Source: Sapria himalayana (Eukaryota; Streptophyta; Magnoliopsida; Malpighiales; Rafflesiaceae). From it: 64,000 nucleotides of DNA. Position 1 is the first letter of the stretch. Each line of letters opens with the position of its first letter. The stretch covers positions 186,001-250,000 of the forward strand of contig JAREIK010008056.1 of assembly GCA_029783825.1 (NCBI GenBank), read 5' to 3'. Positions 10,266-23,936 of this stretch are shown piece by piece. The position numbers were made by a program, and so were the translations under genes. The notes under the pieces were generated by a model. It was given only the letters and a program-made list of their open reading frames with translations. It ran no database searches and was not told the origin of the DNA.

Positions 10266-13200
10266 GAACAAAATAAATTATTTTAATTATTAAATATAAT
10301 TTTAATTATTATTTTAATTATTTATCAGTTTATTTTTATAAAAATATTAATTTCAAAATAAATTATTAGTGAGACAGATCTAATTTAAATTAAACCCGTA
10401 TATCCTAAATAATAAATAATAAATCTCATTTTTTTTTCATTTTAATTTTAAATATTCAAATTTAATTATTTATTTGTTTATTTTTATATAAATATTAATT
10501 ACAAAATAAATTATGAGTTACACAAATATAATTTATATAAATTATTTTTCATCAAAATAATATAGATAATCTTTTTAAAAGAAAAAAAAATTTCAAAACA
10601 AAAAATTATTAAATAGTAATATATTTTGCTTTGCTTCTGAATCATTTTAGGTTTTGTAATTATTTTATAATTGATATCTATCTTATTAATAATAGATTAT
10701 TAATTTATTTTTTGATCATTATTAGAATATTTATCAATAAAATAGTTTATATTGAATTTATATGATATATAAATATAATGATTATTATAACTAATTATTG
10801 AATTCACTTTTGAAAAAAATTTTAAAATTATTATATTTTCAAAGGTTATAACCTTGAAAAATGAGAAAAAATAATAAAAATAAATTTTTTGTTATTTCAT
10901 TTTTTAAATAAAACCTATAGATCATTAAATGCTTACTTACTTAAATCAGTAAGCTCATAAATCCCAAAACCCCTAAATACATAAACCTTTTAACAACTAT
11001 ATACTACTTAATAAATAATAAATCTCATTTTTTTCTATTTATTATAATTTTAAATATTCATTTTAATTATTTATAGTTTAATTTTTTAGATAAATTAAAT
11101 ACAAAATAAATTTCGAATGAGACAAATATTATTTAAATAATTTATTTTAATAAAAAAAAATATAAGCTTATGAAAAGGAGGAAAATTTTAAAAATTAAAT
11201 ATTATTATTTAGTAATATATTTTGATTTGATTTTGAATCAATTTGTGTTATGTGAATATATTTTAATTAATATTTATATTATTAATAATCGTTTATTTAA
11301 TTATTTTTTGATCATTATTATAATATCTATCATTAAAATTATTTATATTGAATTTATATGATATATAATTAGTAAGATTAATATAATTATACATGGTATT
11401 CACATTTCAAAAAATTTTAAAAATTATTTTATTTTCAAAGGTTATAACCTTTGAAAATCAGAAAAAATCTAAAAAAAAAATTTTATTTTTATTATATAAA
11501 AAAAACCTATAAACCACTAAATACCTAAAAACATAAATTGATAAACTCCTAAATGACAGAACTTATAAATAATCAATCAATTAAACCGGGATACCAGATA
11601 TAATAAATCATAAATCTCATTTAAATGTGAATTCATTATAATCTCAAATATTCATTTTAATTATTTATTAGTTTATTTTTTATAAATATATTAATTACAA
11701 AATAAATAATGATATAGACCACTATAATTTTAATAATTTATTTTTAATTAAAAAAATATAAGCTTATAAAAAGAAGTAAAAATTTAAAAACAAAAAATTA
11801 TTATTTAGTAATATATTTTACTTTGATTTGAATCATTATATATAGGTTTTGCAATTATATTTTAATTGCTATCAATCTTATTAAGAATAGTTTATTAATT
11901 TATTATTTCATCAATTTTATAATATCTAAATATAAAATTACTTATATTGAATTTAAATGTCTTATAATTATTGAGATTATTATAACTAAATATTATATTT
12001 ACATTTGAAAAAAATTTAAAAATTATTATAATTTCAAAGGTTATAACCTTCAAAAATGATAAAAAATCACAAAAATAATTTTATTTATTATTTTATTATT
12101 TAAATAAAACTTATAAACCACTAAATGCCTAAACTTTTAAATCTCTAGGCTTCTAAACCCCAAAACCCCCTAAATAATTAAACCATTAAACCTATATAAC
12201 CTAAATAATAAATAATAAATCACATTTTTATTTGTATTCATTATAATTTTAAATATTCATTTTAATTATTTTTTAGTTTATTTTTATTGAAATATTAATT
12301 ACAAAATAAAAAATGAGCGAGTCATATAAAATTTAAATAAATTATTTTTTATGAAAAAAAATATAAGCTTATAAAAATAAACAAAATTTCAAAAATTAAA
12401 AATTTTATTTATTAATATAATATACATTGAATTTGAATTATTTTGGTTTCTACAAATATATTTTAATTAATATCTGTCTTTTTAATAATAGTTTATTAAT
12501 TTATTTTTTGATCATCAAAATAATATATATTAATAGAATTTTTTATATTGAATTTACATCAAATATAATTATTAAGATTATTATAATTAAGTATTGTATT
12601 CATATTTTAGAACTATTTAAAAATTATTATATTTTCAAATGTTATAACCATTGAAAATCACGAAAATTCATAAAAATAAATTTTTTTAAATTCATTGATT
12701 AAATAAAACCTATAAATCAATAAATAAAACCTATAAATCAATAAATAAAACCTAAATGTGTAAACATATTTTCCAATAAACTCATTAACCCCAAAACCAC
12801 AATAAACTTAAACCATTAAATAGGTATACCCTAAATAATAAATCATAAATCGCATTTTTATTAGTTTTCATTATAATTTTATATATACATTTTAATTATT
12901 TATTAGTTTATTTTTAGAGAAATATAAATTAAAAAATAAATTAATAATTAGACAAATATAATTTAAATAATTTATTTTTTATTAAAAAATATATAAGCTT
13001 ATAAATGGATACATAAATTCAAAAATTTAAAATTAATATTTAGTAATATATTTCACTTTGATTTTGAATCATTTTAGGTTTTCTAAATATATTTTAAACA
13101 ATATTTATCTTATTAATAATTGTTTATTAATCATTTGTATGATCATTATTATAATATATATCAATATAATTGTTTATATTGAATTTACATGATATATAAT

Positions 13201-13330
13201 TATTAAGATTATCATAACTAAATATAGTATTCACATTTTAAAAAAAATTAAAAATTGTTATAGTTTCAAATGTTATATTAAATTTTTTGTTATTTTATTT
13301 TTTAAATAAAACCTATAAACCACTAAATGC
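10266..13330. repeat. Satellite array block 3
   Basis: Five monomers, with palindrome centres near 10844, 11441, 12040 and 12644 and a damaged one at 13272. The ttgtgttatg class occurs at about 11245. The block matches 17150-19560 at a nearly constant offset of about 6750 bp (11245 to 18000; 12644 to 19387-19395). Its last monomer matches 59935-60300, which shows the site without the hAT insertion. The open frames at 11170-11361 and 12427-12654 are low-complexity translations of the monomer, not genes. Confidence 0.88.
12700..12755. repeat. 21-bp minisatellite, about 2.6 copies
   Basis: A 21-bp unit beginning taaataaaacctataaatc is repeated head to tail at 12700 and 12721, with a partial third copy from 12742. 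It spans the join between the A/T-run and the octad block. The matching monomers at 19445 and 59680 have one copy. Confidence 0.8.
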
Positions 13331-14355
13331 TAGGGGTGCTCATGGGATGAGACGGGAAGGGGATTACAAATTTCCAGTCCCTTCCCACAGTTCGGAAATT
13401 TTTTGTTTGAAGATCCAGACCCATCCCATAAGTTGAAAATATTGGGAAGGGAAAGGACGAAGATCGGGGATTTTTGGTTGGAGAAAACATTTTCGGGACG
13501 AAACGGAGTTCTGACATTTTTTTCAATTTATTTTCTTCAAACTTGCTAAGTTATTTCATGTCGAGACCTTTTGTTGTACCATTTATCTTTCCTTAGTTAT
13601 GTATCTTTCAAACTCAAATTGGGCCAAATTTGTTTTGTCAAATAGGCTGAATACCGCAAATGAGTTCCATTACCTTGTCAAAAGCTTTGATGTGCAGAAA
13701 AGGATAGAAATGTTAAATAGAATGGGACCGAGTTGTGTGCTTAATTTGGTTCTTTGTTTTATCACAAGTTGGCTTTGTTCAGCCGAGTGAAAGTAAACCA
13801 TAATAGCAATACTACATTTTTTAAACAATTACTTAAAATATTAAGGAATAGCTAAAGATGACAACAAACATTGGTAGTATAAATTACTACTTAATTAATT
13901 GCTAAAATTAGGCAGCTTAATATAACAAAAAAAATACAACTATAAACAACCATGATATTAATCATTTCAAAGGTCCATCCCGGAACAGCAATGAAAATCC
14001 AAACCCAATTAATTATCTATTCTACAATTCCTCCCTTTTCTTCCTCCACGGTAGAAGATCAACCAAAGATGAAAACGTATTAATCATGTAGACATAAATT
14101 TCTAAGATGAAAGTGTAATAAAAAAACAAAATATTACCTTATAAAATTTAATACACCCATTCCAAATTTAGTTGGCCAGCTATAGTTGGAAGAATATTTG
14201 GATCTCGAGACCCCTCTGAAAATTGTAATTGAACCATATTTTTATTAAATTGAATGAATAAAATAAGTAAAAGTGAAATTAAAATTTTCAAGATTTGTAT
14301 ACTAAACTGATTCATTATCATCAAGGTCTTGAACTAATTCTTCAATTTCAATAGG

Positions 14356-16435
14356 TTAGTTTGAGCTTCTAAGCCAATCTTGTAGACATATGAGAACTTC
14401 AGGTGTAATAGGTGTTAAAGAACTCCTAAATTTATCTAAAGTTCTCTCCCCATTGCTAAATGTAGATTCATAGGCCACAGTAGATACTTGGATAGCAAAT
14501 ACATCCCTTGCTACATTTGCCAAAGAAGGATACCTAACCTCATTTACCTTCCACCAGTTTTGAAGATCAAAATCAATTTTATTTTTTTCAAGTTTGTCCT
14601 CCAAGTACCTATCCAACTCTTCCAAATCTGCAACTTCTAGTTCTTTCTCCAATTCAACAAAAAAATCATCAACATAAGTATCACTACAATCAATGAAATC
14701 ATCATTTTTCTTCAACACAGTAGAAGAGAAATCATCTTCTTTTGATTCATCTTCATTTAAATCTTTAAAATCATCTATCATCTCATTTAAATAATTTATA
14801 ATGTTTTTCACCAAATTTTTAGCCCAGTCCTCTCCATAATGCTAATTGTACTTAACCTTGAGATATTTGAGCTTATATTTAGGATTCAACACTACTACTA
14901 CAAAAAGCATAATATTTGTTGACTGAAGAGAACCCCAATATATGTTGAATTTATATGAGAACTTCAGTTGTAATAGGTGTTAAAGTACTCCTAAATTTAT
15001 CTAAAGTTCTCCCCCCAGTGCTAAATGTAGATCTGTAGGCCACAGTAGATGCTTGGATAGCAAATACATCCCTTGCTACCTTTTCCAAAGAATGATAACT
15101 AACCTCATTTACCTTCCACCAATTTAGAAGATCAAAATCAATTCTATTTTTTTCAAGTTTGTCCTCCAAGTACTTATCCAACTCTTCTAAAGCTACATCT
15201 TCTATTTCTTTCTCCAATTCAACAAAAAAAAATCATCAACATAAATATCACTACCATCAAAGAAATCATTATTTTTTTTCAACACAGTAGAAGAGAAATC
15301 ATCTTCTTTTAATTCATCTTCAATTAAATCTTTATAATCATCCATCATCTCATTTAAAGCATTTATAAACTTTTTCACCAAATATTTAGCCAATTCCTCT
15401 CCATAATGCTAAGCGTACTTAGCCTTGAGATATTTGAGCTTATATCTAGGATTCAACACTATTGCTACAAAAAGCATAATATTTGTTGACTGAAAAGAAC
15501 CCCATTATTTGTTGAATTTATGCCTCATTTTCATACCCATTTTAAACAGCATCTACTATTTTCAAAAAGCTCAATTTTTTTTCAAAATTCGAATAATCTC
15601 AGGAAAATAAACACTATAGGTAGAATATTATGAGCCAAAAAATTTACAAGTTACCTCATAAAACGTTTTCAAGAAACGAGCCAAAATTTTGGTGTTTGTT
15701 CAATTTCTCTCAGTTGGAACGTATGAACCAAACTAATTCAAAATCATTTTGTCTTTGTCCTCCAACTTATCAAATTCTTTTTGATATTTTATATCTGTTT
15801 GTAGCATCAAATAAGTTGAATTCCATCTTGTATGACAATTTAATTGCAATGAAGATCCATATGTCAAGTTTGCTTCTTCAACACATAACTTAAACATATC
15901 TAATCTTTTAGGACTGCTCCTCACATATTTCAAAACACCTCTAATTTTTTGAATAGCACCCACAACTACTGTAATGCCATCTCTGAAAATTAAGTTTAGG
16001 ATATGAACACAACATCTCATATTAAAATGCTCACCTCTCAAAGGTACAACACTTTTTTTCACAAGCCTTTTTTTCAATTGTTCAACTGCAACATCATTAT
16101 TTGATGCATTGTCAATAGTAATGAACATCAACATTCTCAAACCTCATTCATTCATCCAAAACTCAATAGCATTTCTAATATTAACTCCAGAATGACTTTT
16201 AATTACACAAAAGTTCATAAGCCTTTTATGCATATTCCATTGAGAATCAATGTAATGAACAGTCAAACATATATAAGACAAATTTTGAATACTAGTACAA
16301 GTGTCGGTAGTCAATGAAATTCTACAACAATGAGATGATATGCTATCAAATAATTTCTTTTTTTCCTTCACGAACAAAGAAAAATAATCCTTCAATATAG
16401 AGTGCCTAGATGGAATTTTAAATTGAGGCACACTA
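14356..16435 (-). pseudogene. hAT transposase pseudogene, copy 1
   Basis: The remnant encodes, N- to C-terminal on the minus strand, four parts. The TTDT...IQNLSYICLT core is at 16144-16431, with Cys where the family has Trp in TTDTWTS. Next is DNASNNDVAVEQLKKRLVKK through RSSPKRLDMF and TRWNSTYLML (15733-16140). An acidic linker and a duplicated C-terminal dimerisation domain follow, with NWWKVNEV, AYESTFS and DKFRSSLTPIT. An in-frame stop separates the first two parts near 16140. A frameshift in an A-run falls near 15230. A TAA at 14356 ends the protein earlier than in copy 2. It cannot make a transposase. Confidence 0.88.
14391..15520 (-). repeat. 565-bp tandem duplication inside the hAT transposase
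   Basis: The motif tgagaacttcag begins at 14391 and again at 14956. The whole C-terminal dimerisation segment, with the linker before it, is present twice (about 14391-14955 and 14956-15520). The two copies have diverged: AYESTFSNGERTLDKF in the low-coordinate copy against AYRSTFSTGGRTLDKF in the other, so the latter lost the conserved Glu. Elements 2 and 3 do not show the duplication. Confidence 0.85.
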
Positions 16436-19400
16436 ATTTATTTTTAATAAAAAAAATATACGCTTATAAAAGAAGTAGAAGTTTAAAAATTAATAATTAT
16501 TATCCAGTAATATATTTTACATTAATTTTGAATCAATTTGGTTTTTGTAAATATTTTTTAATTAATATCTATCTTTTTATTAATAGTTTATTAATTTAAT
16601 TTTTGATCATTATTATATTATCTATCAATAAAATTGTTTATATTGAATTTATAGGATATATAATTATTAATATTATTAAAACTAAATATTGTGTTCACAT
16701 TTCAAAAAATTTTAAATATTATTATATTTTCAAATTTTATAACCTATGAAAATAATAAAAAATCATAGAAATATTTTTTCTTATTTTATTTATTTAAATA
16801 AAACCTATAAACCACTAAAAGCCTACAAACATAAATCACTAAACTCCTAATGAAAAAACCTCTAAATACTTAAATAATTAAATTGGTATACATTATTAGA
16901 ATATTTATCAATAAAAATGTTTATATTGAATTTATATGATATATAAATATAATGATTATTATAACTAAATATTGTATTCACATTTGAAAATAATTTTAAA
17001 ATTATTATATTTTCAAAAAAATGTGAAAAAATAAAAAAAAATATTTTTCCTTTGTTATTCTATTGTTTAAATGAAACCTATACACCATTAAATGCCAAAG
17101 TATTTAAATCACTAAACTACAAAATTTCGATACCTCTATATTGATAATCCTTTAAATCGGTATACCCTAAATAATAATTAATAAATTTCATTTTTATTTG
17201 TTTTCATTATAATTTAAAAAATTCATTTTGATTATTTAGATTTTTATTTTTATATATGTATTAATTATAAAATAAATTATGAGTTAAAAATATAGTTTAT
17301 AAAAATTATTTTTCATCAAAAAATTGATAAGCTTATAAAAAGAATAAAAATTAAAAAACAAAAAATATTTTTTAGTAATATATTTTGCTTTGATTTTAAA
17401 TCATTTTAGGTTTTGATATTATATTTTAACTAATATCAATCTTCTTATTAATAGATTTTTTAATTATTTTTTGATAATTATTAGAATATCTATCAAAATA
17501 ATTGTTTATATTGAATTTTATGATATATAATTATTATGATTATTATAAATAAATATTGTATTCACTTTGAAAAAAATTTAAAAATTTTTATATTTTCAAA
17601 GGTTATAATCTTAAAAAATGAGAAAAAATAATAAAAATAAATATTTAGTTATTTTATTTTTGAAATAAAACCTATAGACCATTAAATGATTGCTTACTTA
17701 AATAAGTAAGCTTAAAACCCCGAAACCCCTAAATACATAAACATTCTAACATCTATATACTACTTAATAAATAATAAATCTCATTTTTATTTCTATTTAT
17801 TATAATTTTAAATATTCATTTTAATTATTTATAGTTTAATTATTTAGAAAAATTAATTACAAAATAAATTTCGAGTAAGACAAATATTATTTAAATAATT
17901 TATTTTTAATCAAAAAATATAAGCTTATAAAAAGAAGGACAAATTTAAAAATTAAATATTATTATTTAGTAATATATTTTGATTTGATTTTGAATTATTT
18001 TGTGTTATGTAAATAAATTTTAATTAATATTTATATTATTAATAATAGTTTATTAATTTAATTTTTGATCATTATTATAATATCTATCATTAAAATTGTT
18101 TATATTGAATTTTTATGATATATAATTAGCAAGATTAATATAAGTATACATTGTATTCACATTTGAAAAAATTTCAAAAATTATTTTATTTTTAAAGGTT
18201 ATAACCTTTGAAAATCAGAAAAAATCTAAAATAATTTTTTTTTATTTTTATTATATAAATAAATCCTATAAACCACTAAATACCTAAGAACATAAAATGA
18301 TAAAACTCCTAAATGACTAACTCCTAAATAATCAAACCATTAAACCGGTATACCACATATAATAAATCATAAATCTCATTTAATTTGTATTCATTATAAT
18401 TTTAAATATTCATTTTAATTATTTATTAGTTTATTTTTTATAGAAATATTAATTACAAAATAAATAATGGCGAGACAACTATAATTTTGATATTTTATTT
18501 TTAATCAAAAACAAATATAAGAATATAAAAAGAAATAAAAATTTAAAAACAAAAAAATATTATTTAGTAATATATTATTACTTTGATTTTGAATCATTAT
18601 ATATAGGTTTTCCAATTATATTTTAATTGCTATCAATCTTATTAAGAATACATTATTAATTTATTATTTGATCAATTTTATAATATCTAACAATAAAATT
18701 ACTTATATTGAATTTAAATGTCTTATAATTATTAAGATTATTATAACTAAATATTATATTTACATTTGAAAATAATTAAAAATTATAATATTTTCAAATG
18801 TTATAACCTCCAAAAATGATAAAAAATAAAAAATAAAATATTTTATTATTTTATGATTTAAATAAAACTTATAAATCACTAAATGCCTCAATATTTAATT
18901 CTCTAGACTCCTAAACCCCCTAAATTCTTAAACCATTAAACCTATATAACCAAAATAATAAATAATAAATCTCATTTTTATTTGTATTCATTATAATTTT
19001 AAATATTTGTTTTAATTAATTTTTAGTTTATTTTTATAGAAATATTAATTACAAAATAAATAATGAGTGAGACATATAAAATTTAAATAAATTATTTTTT
19101 ATGATAAAAAATATAAGCTTATAAAAATAAACAAAATTTCAAAAATTTAAAATTTTATTTAGTAATATAATTTACTTTGATTTTGAATTATTTGGGTTCT
19201 GCAAATATATTTTAATTAATATCTCTTATTAATCATAGTTTTTTAATTTATTTTTTGATCATCAAAATAATATATATTAATAAAATTTTTTATATTGAAT
19301 TTACATCAAATATAATTATTAAGATTATTATAACTAAGTATTGTATTAATATTTTAGAACTATTAAAAAATTATTATATTTTCAAAGATTATAACCTTTG

Positions 19401-22400
19401 AAAATAACGAAAATTCAAAAAAATATTTTTTTGTTATTTCATTGATTAAATAAAATCTATAAACACCTAAATGTGCAATCATATAAATCAATAAACTCTT
19501 TAACCCCAAAACAACATAAAACTTAAACTATTAATAGGTATACCCTAAATAATAAACAATAAATCACTTTTTATTAGTATTCATTATAATTTTAAATTTT
19601 CTTTTAATTATTTATCAAATTATTTTTATAGAAATATTAATTACAAAATAAATTATTAGTGAGACAGATATAATTTAAATAATTTATTTTTCATCAAAAA
19701 AATATATATGCTTATAAAATAAGGCAAAATTTTTTAAATAAAAAATTATTATTTAGTAATATATCTTATTTTGATTTTGAATCATTTTAGATTCTACAAT
19801 TATATTTTAATTTATATCATTCTTATTAATACTAGTTTATTAATTTATTTATTGATCATTATTATAATATCTATTAATAAAATTATTTATATTTAGTCTA
19901 CATTATATATAATTATTAAGATTATTATAACTAAATATTATATTCACTTTTAAAAAAATTTAAAATTATTATATATTCGGAGGTTACAAGCTTCAAAAAT
20001 TAAAAAAATTCAAAAAATTAAATTTTTTGTTTTTTAATTCTTAAGATAATAACTATAAATCACTAAAGGTCTAAACACTTAAATCACTAAACTCCTGAAC
20101 CCAAAAATACCTAAATACTTAAACCATTAAACCGGTATATCCTAAATAATAAATAATAAATCTCATTTTTATCTGTATTCATTATTATTTTAAATAATTT
20201 TTTAATAATTTATTAGTTTATTATTATAGAATTATAAATTACAAAATAAATTATGAGTAAGAAAAATTAATTTAAATAATTTATTTATAATAACAAAAAT
20301 ATAAACTTATAAAAAAGCAAAACATTAAAAAAATTATTATTAAGTAATATATTTTTACTTTGATTTTGAATAAATTTAGATTTTGCAAATATATTTTAAA
20401 TAATATCTATCTTATTAATAATAGTGTCTTAAATTTTTTTTGATCATTATTATAATATCTAGCAATGTAATTATTATATTGAATTTAAATGTCATATAAA
20501 CCACTAAATGCCTAAACACTTAAACCTCTAAACTCCTAAACACAATAGCCCCTAAATACTTAAACCTTTAAACTAGTAAACCTTACATGTAATTATAAAA
20601 ATTTATTAAAATATTAATTAGAAAATAAATTATGAGTGATACAAATATAATTTAAATAATTTATTTTTCATCAAAAAAAAAATATAAGCTTATAAAAAGA
20701 ATCAAAGACTAAAAAATAGTTATATTTTAGTAAAAAATTTTACTTGGATTTTGAATATTTTTACGTTTTACAATTATATTTTAATTTATATCTATCATAT
20801 TAATAATAGCATATTAATTTATTATTTGATAATTGATATTATATCGATCAATAAAATTGTTTATATTTAGTTTATATTATATATAATTATAATGATTATT
20901 ATTACTAAATATTGTCTTCACATTTTTAAAAAATTCTAAAATTATTATATTTTCAAATGTTATAACCTTTGAAAATGTGAAAAAATATCAAAAATAATTT
21001 TTTTGTTATTTCATTTTTTAAATAAAAGCTATAAACCACTAAATGCCTAAAAACATAAATCACTAAAGTCATAAATGAAAAAGCATCTAAATACTTAAAA
21101 TATTAAACTAGTATACATTAATAGTAATTCATAAATCTCATTATAATTTTTATTCAGTATAATTTTAATTTTTTATTTTAATTATTTATCAGTTTATTTT
21201 TATAGAAATATTAATTACAAAATAAATTATTAGTGAGACACATTAATTTAAATTAGACAGGTATACCCAAAATAATAAAGAATAAATCTCAATATTATTT
21301 TTTTCATTATAATTTTAAATATTCATTTTAATTATTTATTTGTTTATTTTTATATAAATATTAATTAAAAATAAATTATGAGTTAGACAAATATAATTTA
21401 TATAAATTAATTTTCATCAAAAAAATATGGATAAGCTTTTTAAAAGAAAAAAAATTTGAAAACAACAAATTATTATATAGTAATATATTTTGATTTCTTC
21501 TAAATTATTTTAGGTTTTTTTATTATATTTTAATTGATATCTATCTTATTAATAATAGATTATTAATTTATTTTTGTATCCTTTTTAGAATATTTATCAA
21601 TAATATTGTTTATATTGAAGTTATATGATATATAAATATTGTGATTATTATAACAAATTATTGAATTCACTTATGAAAAAAATTTAAAAATTATTATATT
21701 TTGAAATGTTATAATCTTTGAAAATATCAAAAAATAATAAAAATAAATATTTTGTTATTTAATTTTTAAATAAAACCTATAAACCACTAAATGCATACAC
21801 AGTAAAATAAGTAAACTACTAAGGCCCATAATGCCTAAATACATAAACCATTAAACTGCTATATTCTATTTAATAATTAAGAAATCTAATTCTTATTTCA
21901 ATTTATTATTATTTTAAATATTCATTTTATTTATTTATAAGTTTAAATTATAGAAATATTTATTACAAAATAAATTATGAGTGCGACAAATATAATTTAA
22001 ATAATTTATTTTTAATCAAAAAAAATATATATGCTTATAAAAGAAGTAAAATTTTTAAAATTAAAATTTATTATCCAGTAATATTTTTTACTTTAATTTT
22101 GACTCAATTTGGGTTTTGTAAATATTTTTTAATTAATATCTATCTTATTATTAATAGTTTATTAATTTAATTTTTTTGTTATTTTATTTTTTTATATAAA
22201 ACCTATAAACCACTAAAGCCAAAAAACATAAATTGCGAAACTACTAATGACAAAACCTCTAAATACTTAAACTATAAAACTGGTATACATTAATAATAAA
22301 TCTTAAATATCATTTTAATTTTTATTCAGTATAATTTTAAATTTTTATTTTAATTATTTATCAGTTTATTTTTATAGAAACATTAATTATAAAACAAATT

Positions 22401-22969
22401 ATAAGTGAGACGGATCTAATTTAAATTAAACCGGTATCCCAAAATAATAAATAATAAACAATGAATCTCTTATTTTTTTTATTATAATTTTAAATATTCA
22501 TTTTAATTATTTATTTGTTTATTTATATATAAATATTAATTACAAAGTAAATTATGAGTTAAACAAATAAAGTTTATATAAATTAATTTTATTCAAAAAA
22601 ATATAGATAATCTTTTTGAAAAAAAAATTTCAAAAACAAAATATTATTATATAGTAATATATTTTTCTTTGCATCAGAATCATTTTAAGTTTTGTAATTA
22701 TATTTTAATTAATATATATCTTATTATTAATGGATTATTAATTTATTTTTTGATTATTATTAGAATATTTATCAATAAAATTGTTTATATTGAATTTATA
22801 TAATATATTAATATAATGATTAGTATAACTAAATATTGTATTCACATTTGAAAAAAATTTATAAATTATTATATTTTAAATGTTTTAACCTTTGAAAATA
22901 TCAAAAAATAATAAAAATAAATTTTTTGTTATTTTATTTTTTAAATAAAACCTATAAACCACTCAATGC
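16436..22969. repeat. Satellite array block 4
   Basis: This is the cleanest run for measuring the monomer: centres at 17601, 18197, 18798, 19387 and 19982 give intervals of 589-601 bp. Junctions where sequence is missing lie at about 16890 (ggtatacattattagaatat), 20500 (gtcatataaaccactaaatg) and 22170. Long-form monomers occur near 21110-21370 and 22280-22560. The region 19640-20650 is colinear with 33700-34830 and 60490-61600. No gene is visible. Confidence 0.88.
22962..22969. repeat. Left target-site duplication of hAT copy 2
   Basis: CTCAATGC directly precedes the TAGGG end. It matches CTAAATGC at 26666-26673 with one mismatch. An 8-bp duplication is the hAT hallmark. The site is an octad unit of the satellite. 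Confidence 0.88.
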
Positions 22970-23936
22970 TAGGGGTGCTCATGGGACGAGATGGGATGGA
23001 GATTACAAATCTCTAGTCCCTTCCCACATTTCGGAGATTTTTTTTTGAAGATCCAGACCCGTCCCATAGGTTGGAAATATCGGCACAGGACGGGACGAAG
23101 ATTGGGGATTTTGGGTAGGATAAAACGGTTCTGGGACGAAACGGAGTTAGGACATTTTTTTCAATTTATTTTTTTCAAACTGGCCAAGTTAGTTCATGTC
23201 GAAACCTTTTGTTGTACCCTTTATCATTCCTTAGTTATGTATCTTCAAACTCAAATTGGGTCAATTTTTTTATGTAAAATAGGCTGGATACCACAAACGA
23301 GTTCCATTACATAGTCAAAAGCTTTGATGTGAAGAAAAAGATAGAAATTTTAAATAGAATGGAACCGAGTTGTGTTGTTAATTTGGTTCTTTGTTTTATC
23401 ACAAGTTGGCTTTGTTCAGCCGAGTGAAAGTTAACCATAAAACAATACTATATTTTTTATAGAATTACTTAAAAGTTTAAGGAATAGCCAAAGATGACGA
23501 TAAACATTGGTAGCAGCAATTACTACTTAAGTATTTGCTAAAATTAGGAAGATTAATATAACAAAAAAAATACAACTAATAACAACCATGATAATAATCA
23601 TTTCAAAGGTCCGTCCCGGAACAGCAACGAAAATCCAAACCGAATTAATTATCTCTTCTACAACTCCTCCCTTTCCTTCCTCCACTGTAGAAGGAAAACC
23701 ATAGATGAAAACGTGTTAATCATGTAGACATAATTTATAAGATGAAAGAGTAATATAAAAACAAAATATTACCTTCTAAAATTTAATACACTCATTCCAA
23801 ATTTAGTTGGCCAACTATAGTCGGAAGAATATTTGGATCTTGTGACCCCTTAGAAAATTGTAATTGAACCATATTTTTATTAAATTGAATGAATAAAATG
23901 AGTAAAAGTGAAATTAAAATTTACAAGATTTGTATA

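Larger units (their letters stand above)
13331..16435 (-). mobile_element. hAT transposon copy 1, truncated
   Basis: The left end starts TAGGGGTGCTCATGGGA directly after CTAAATGC (13323-13330), which matches the left end of the complete element at 22970. About 1 kb of non-coding DNA precedes the transposase remnant on the minus strand. The sequence stops being hAT near 16435 (gaggcacacta) and passes into satellite of another phase. The BED-finger end, the right inverted repeat and the right target duplication are therefore missing. It carries an internal 565-bp duplication. Confidence 0.88.

Noticed and set aside
11170..11361. Open frames of about 60-75 residues rich in I, N, Y and L, recurring at the same monomer position (also 12427, 34933, 35464, 54232).
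   Set aside because: They are translations of the AT-rich satellite body. Starts, lengths and frames vary between monomers and the composition is what the bases force. There is no sign of coding selection.
13323..13526. Minus-strand 67-residue frame at the hAT copy 1 left end, and the 107-residue plus-strand frame at 22991-23314 in copy 2.
   Set aside because: Both lie in the non-coding subterminal DNA of the transposon, on opposite strands of equivalent sequence, with no shared protein.
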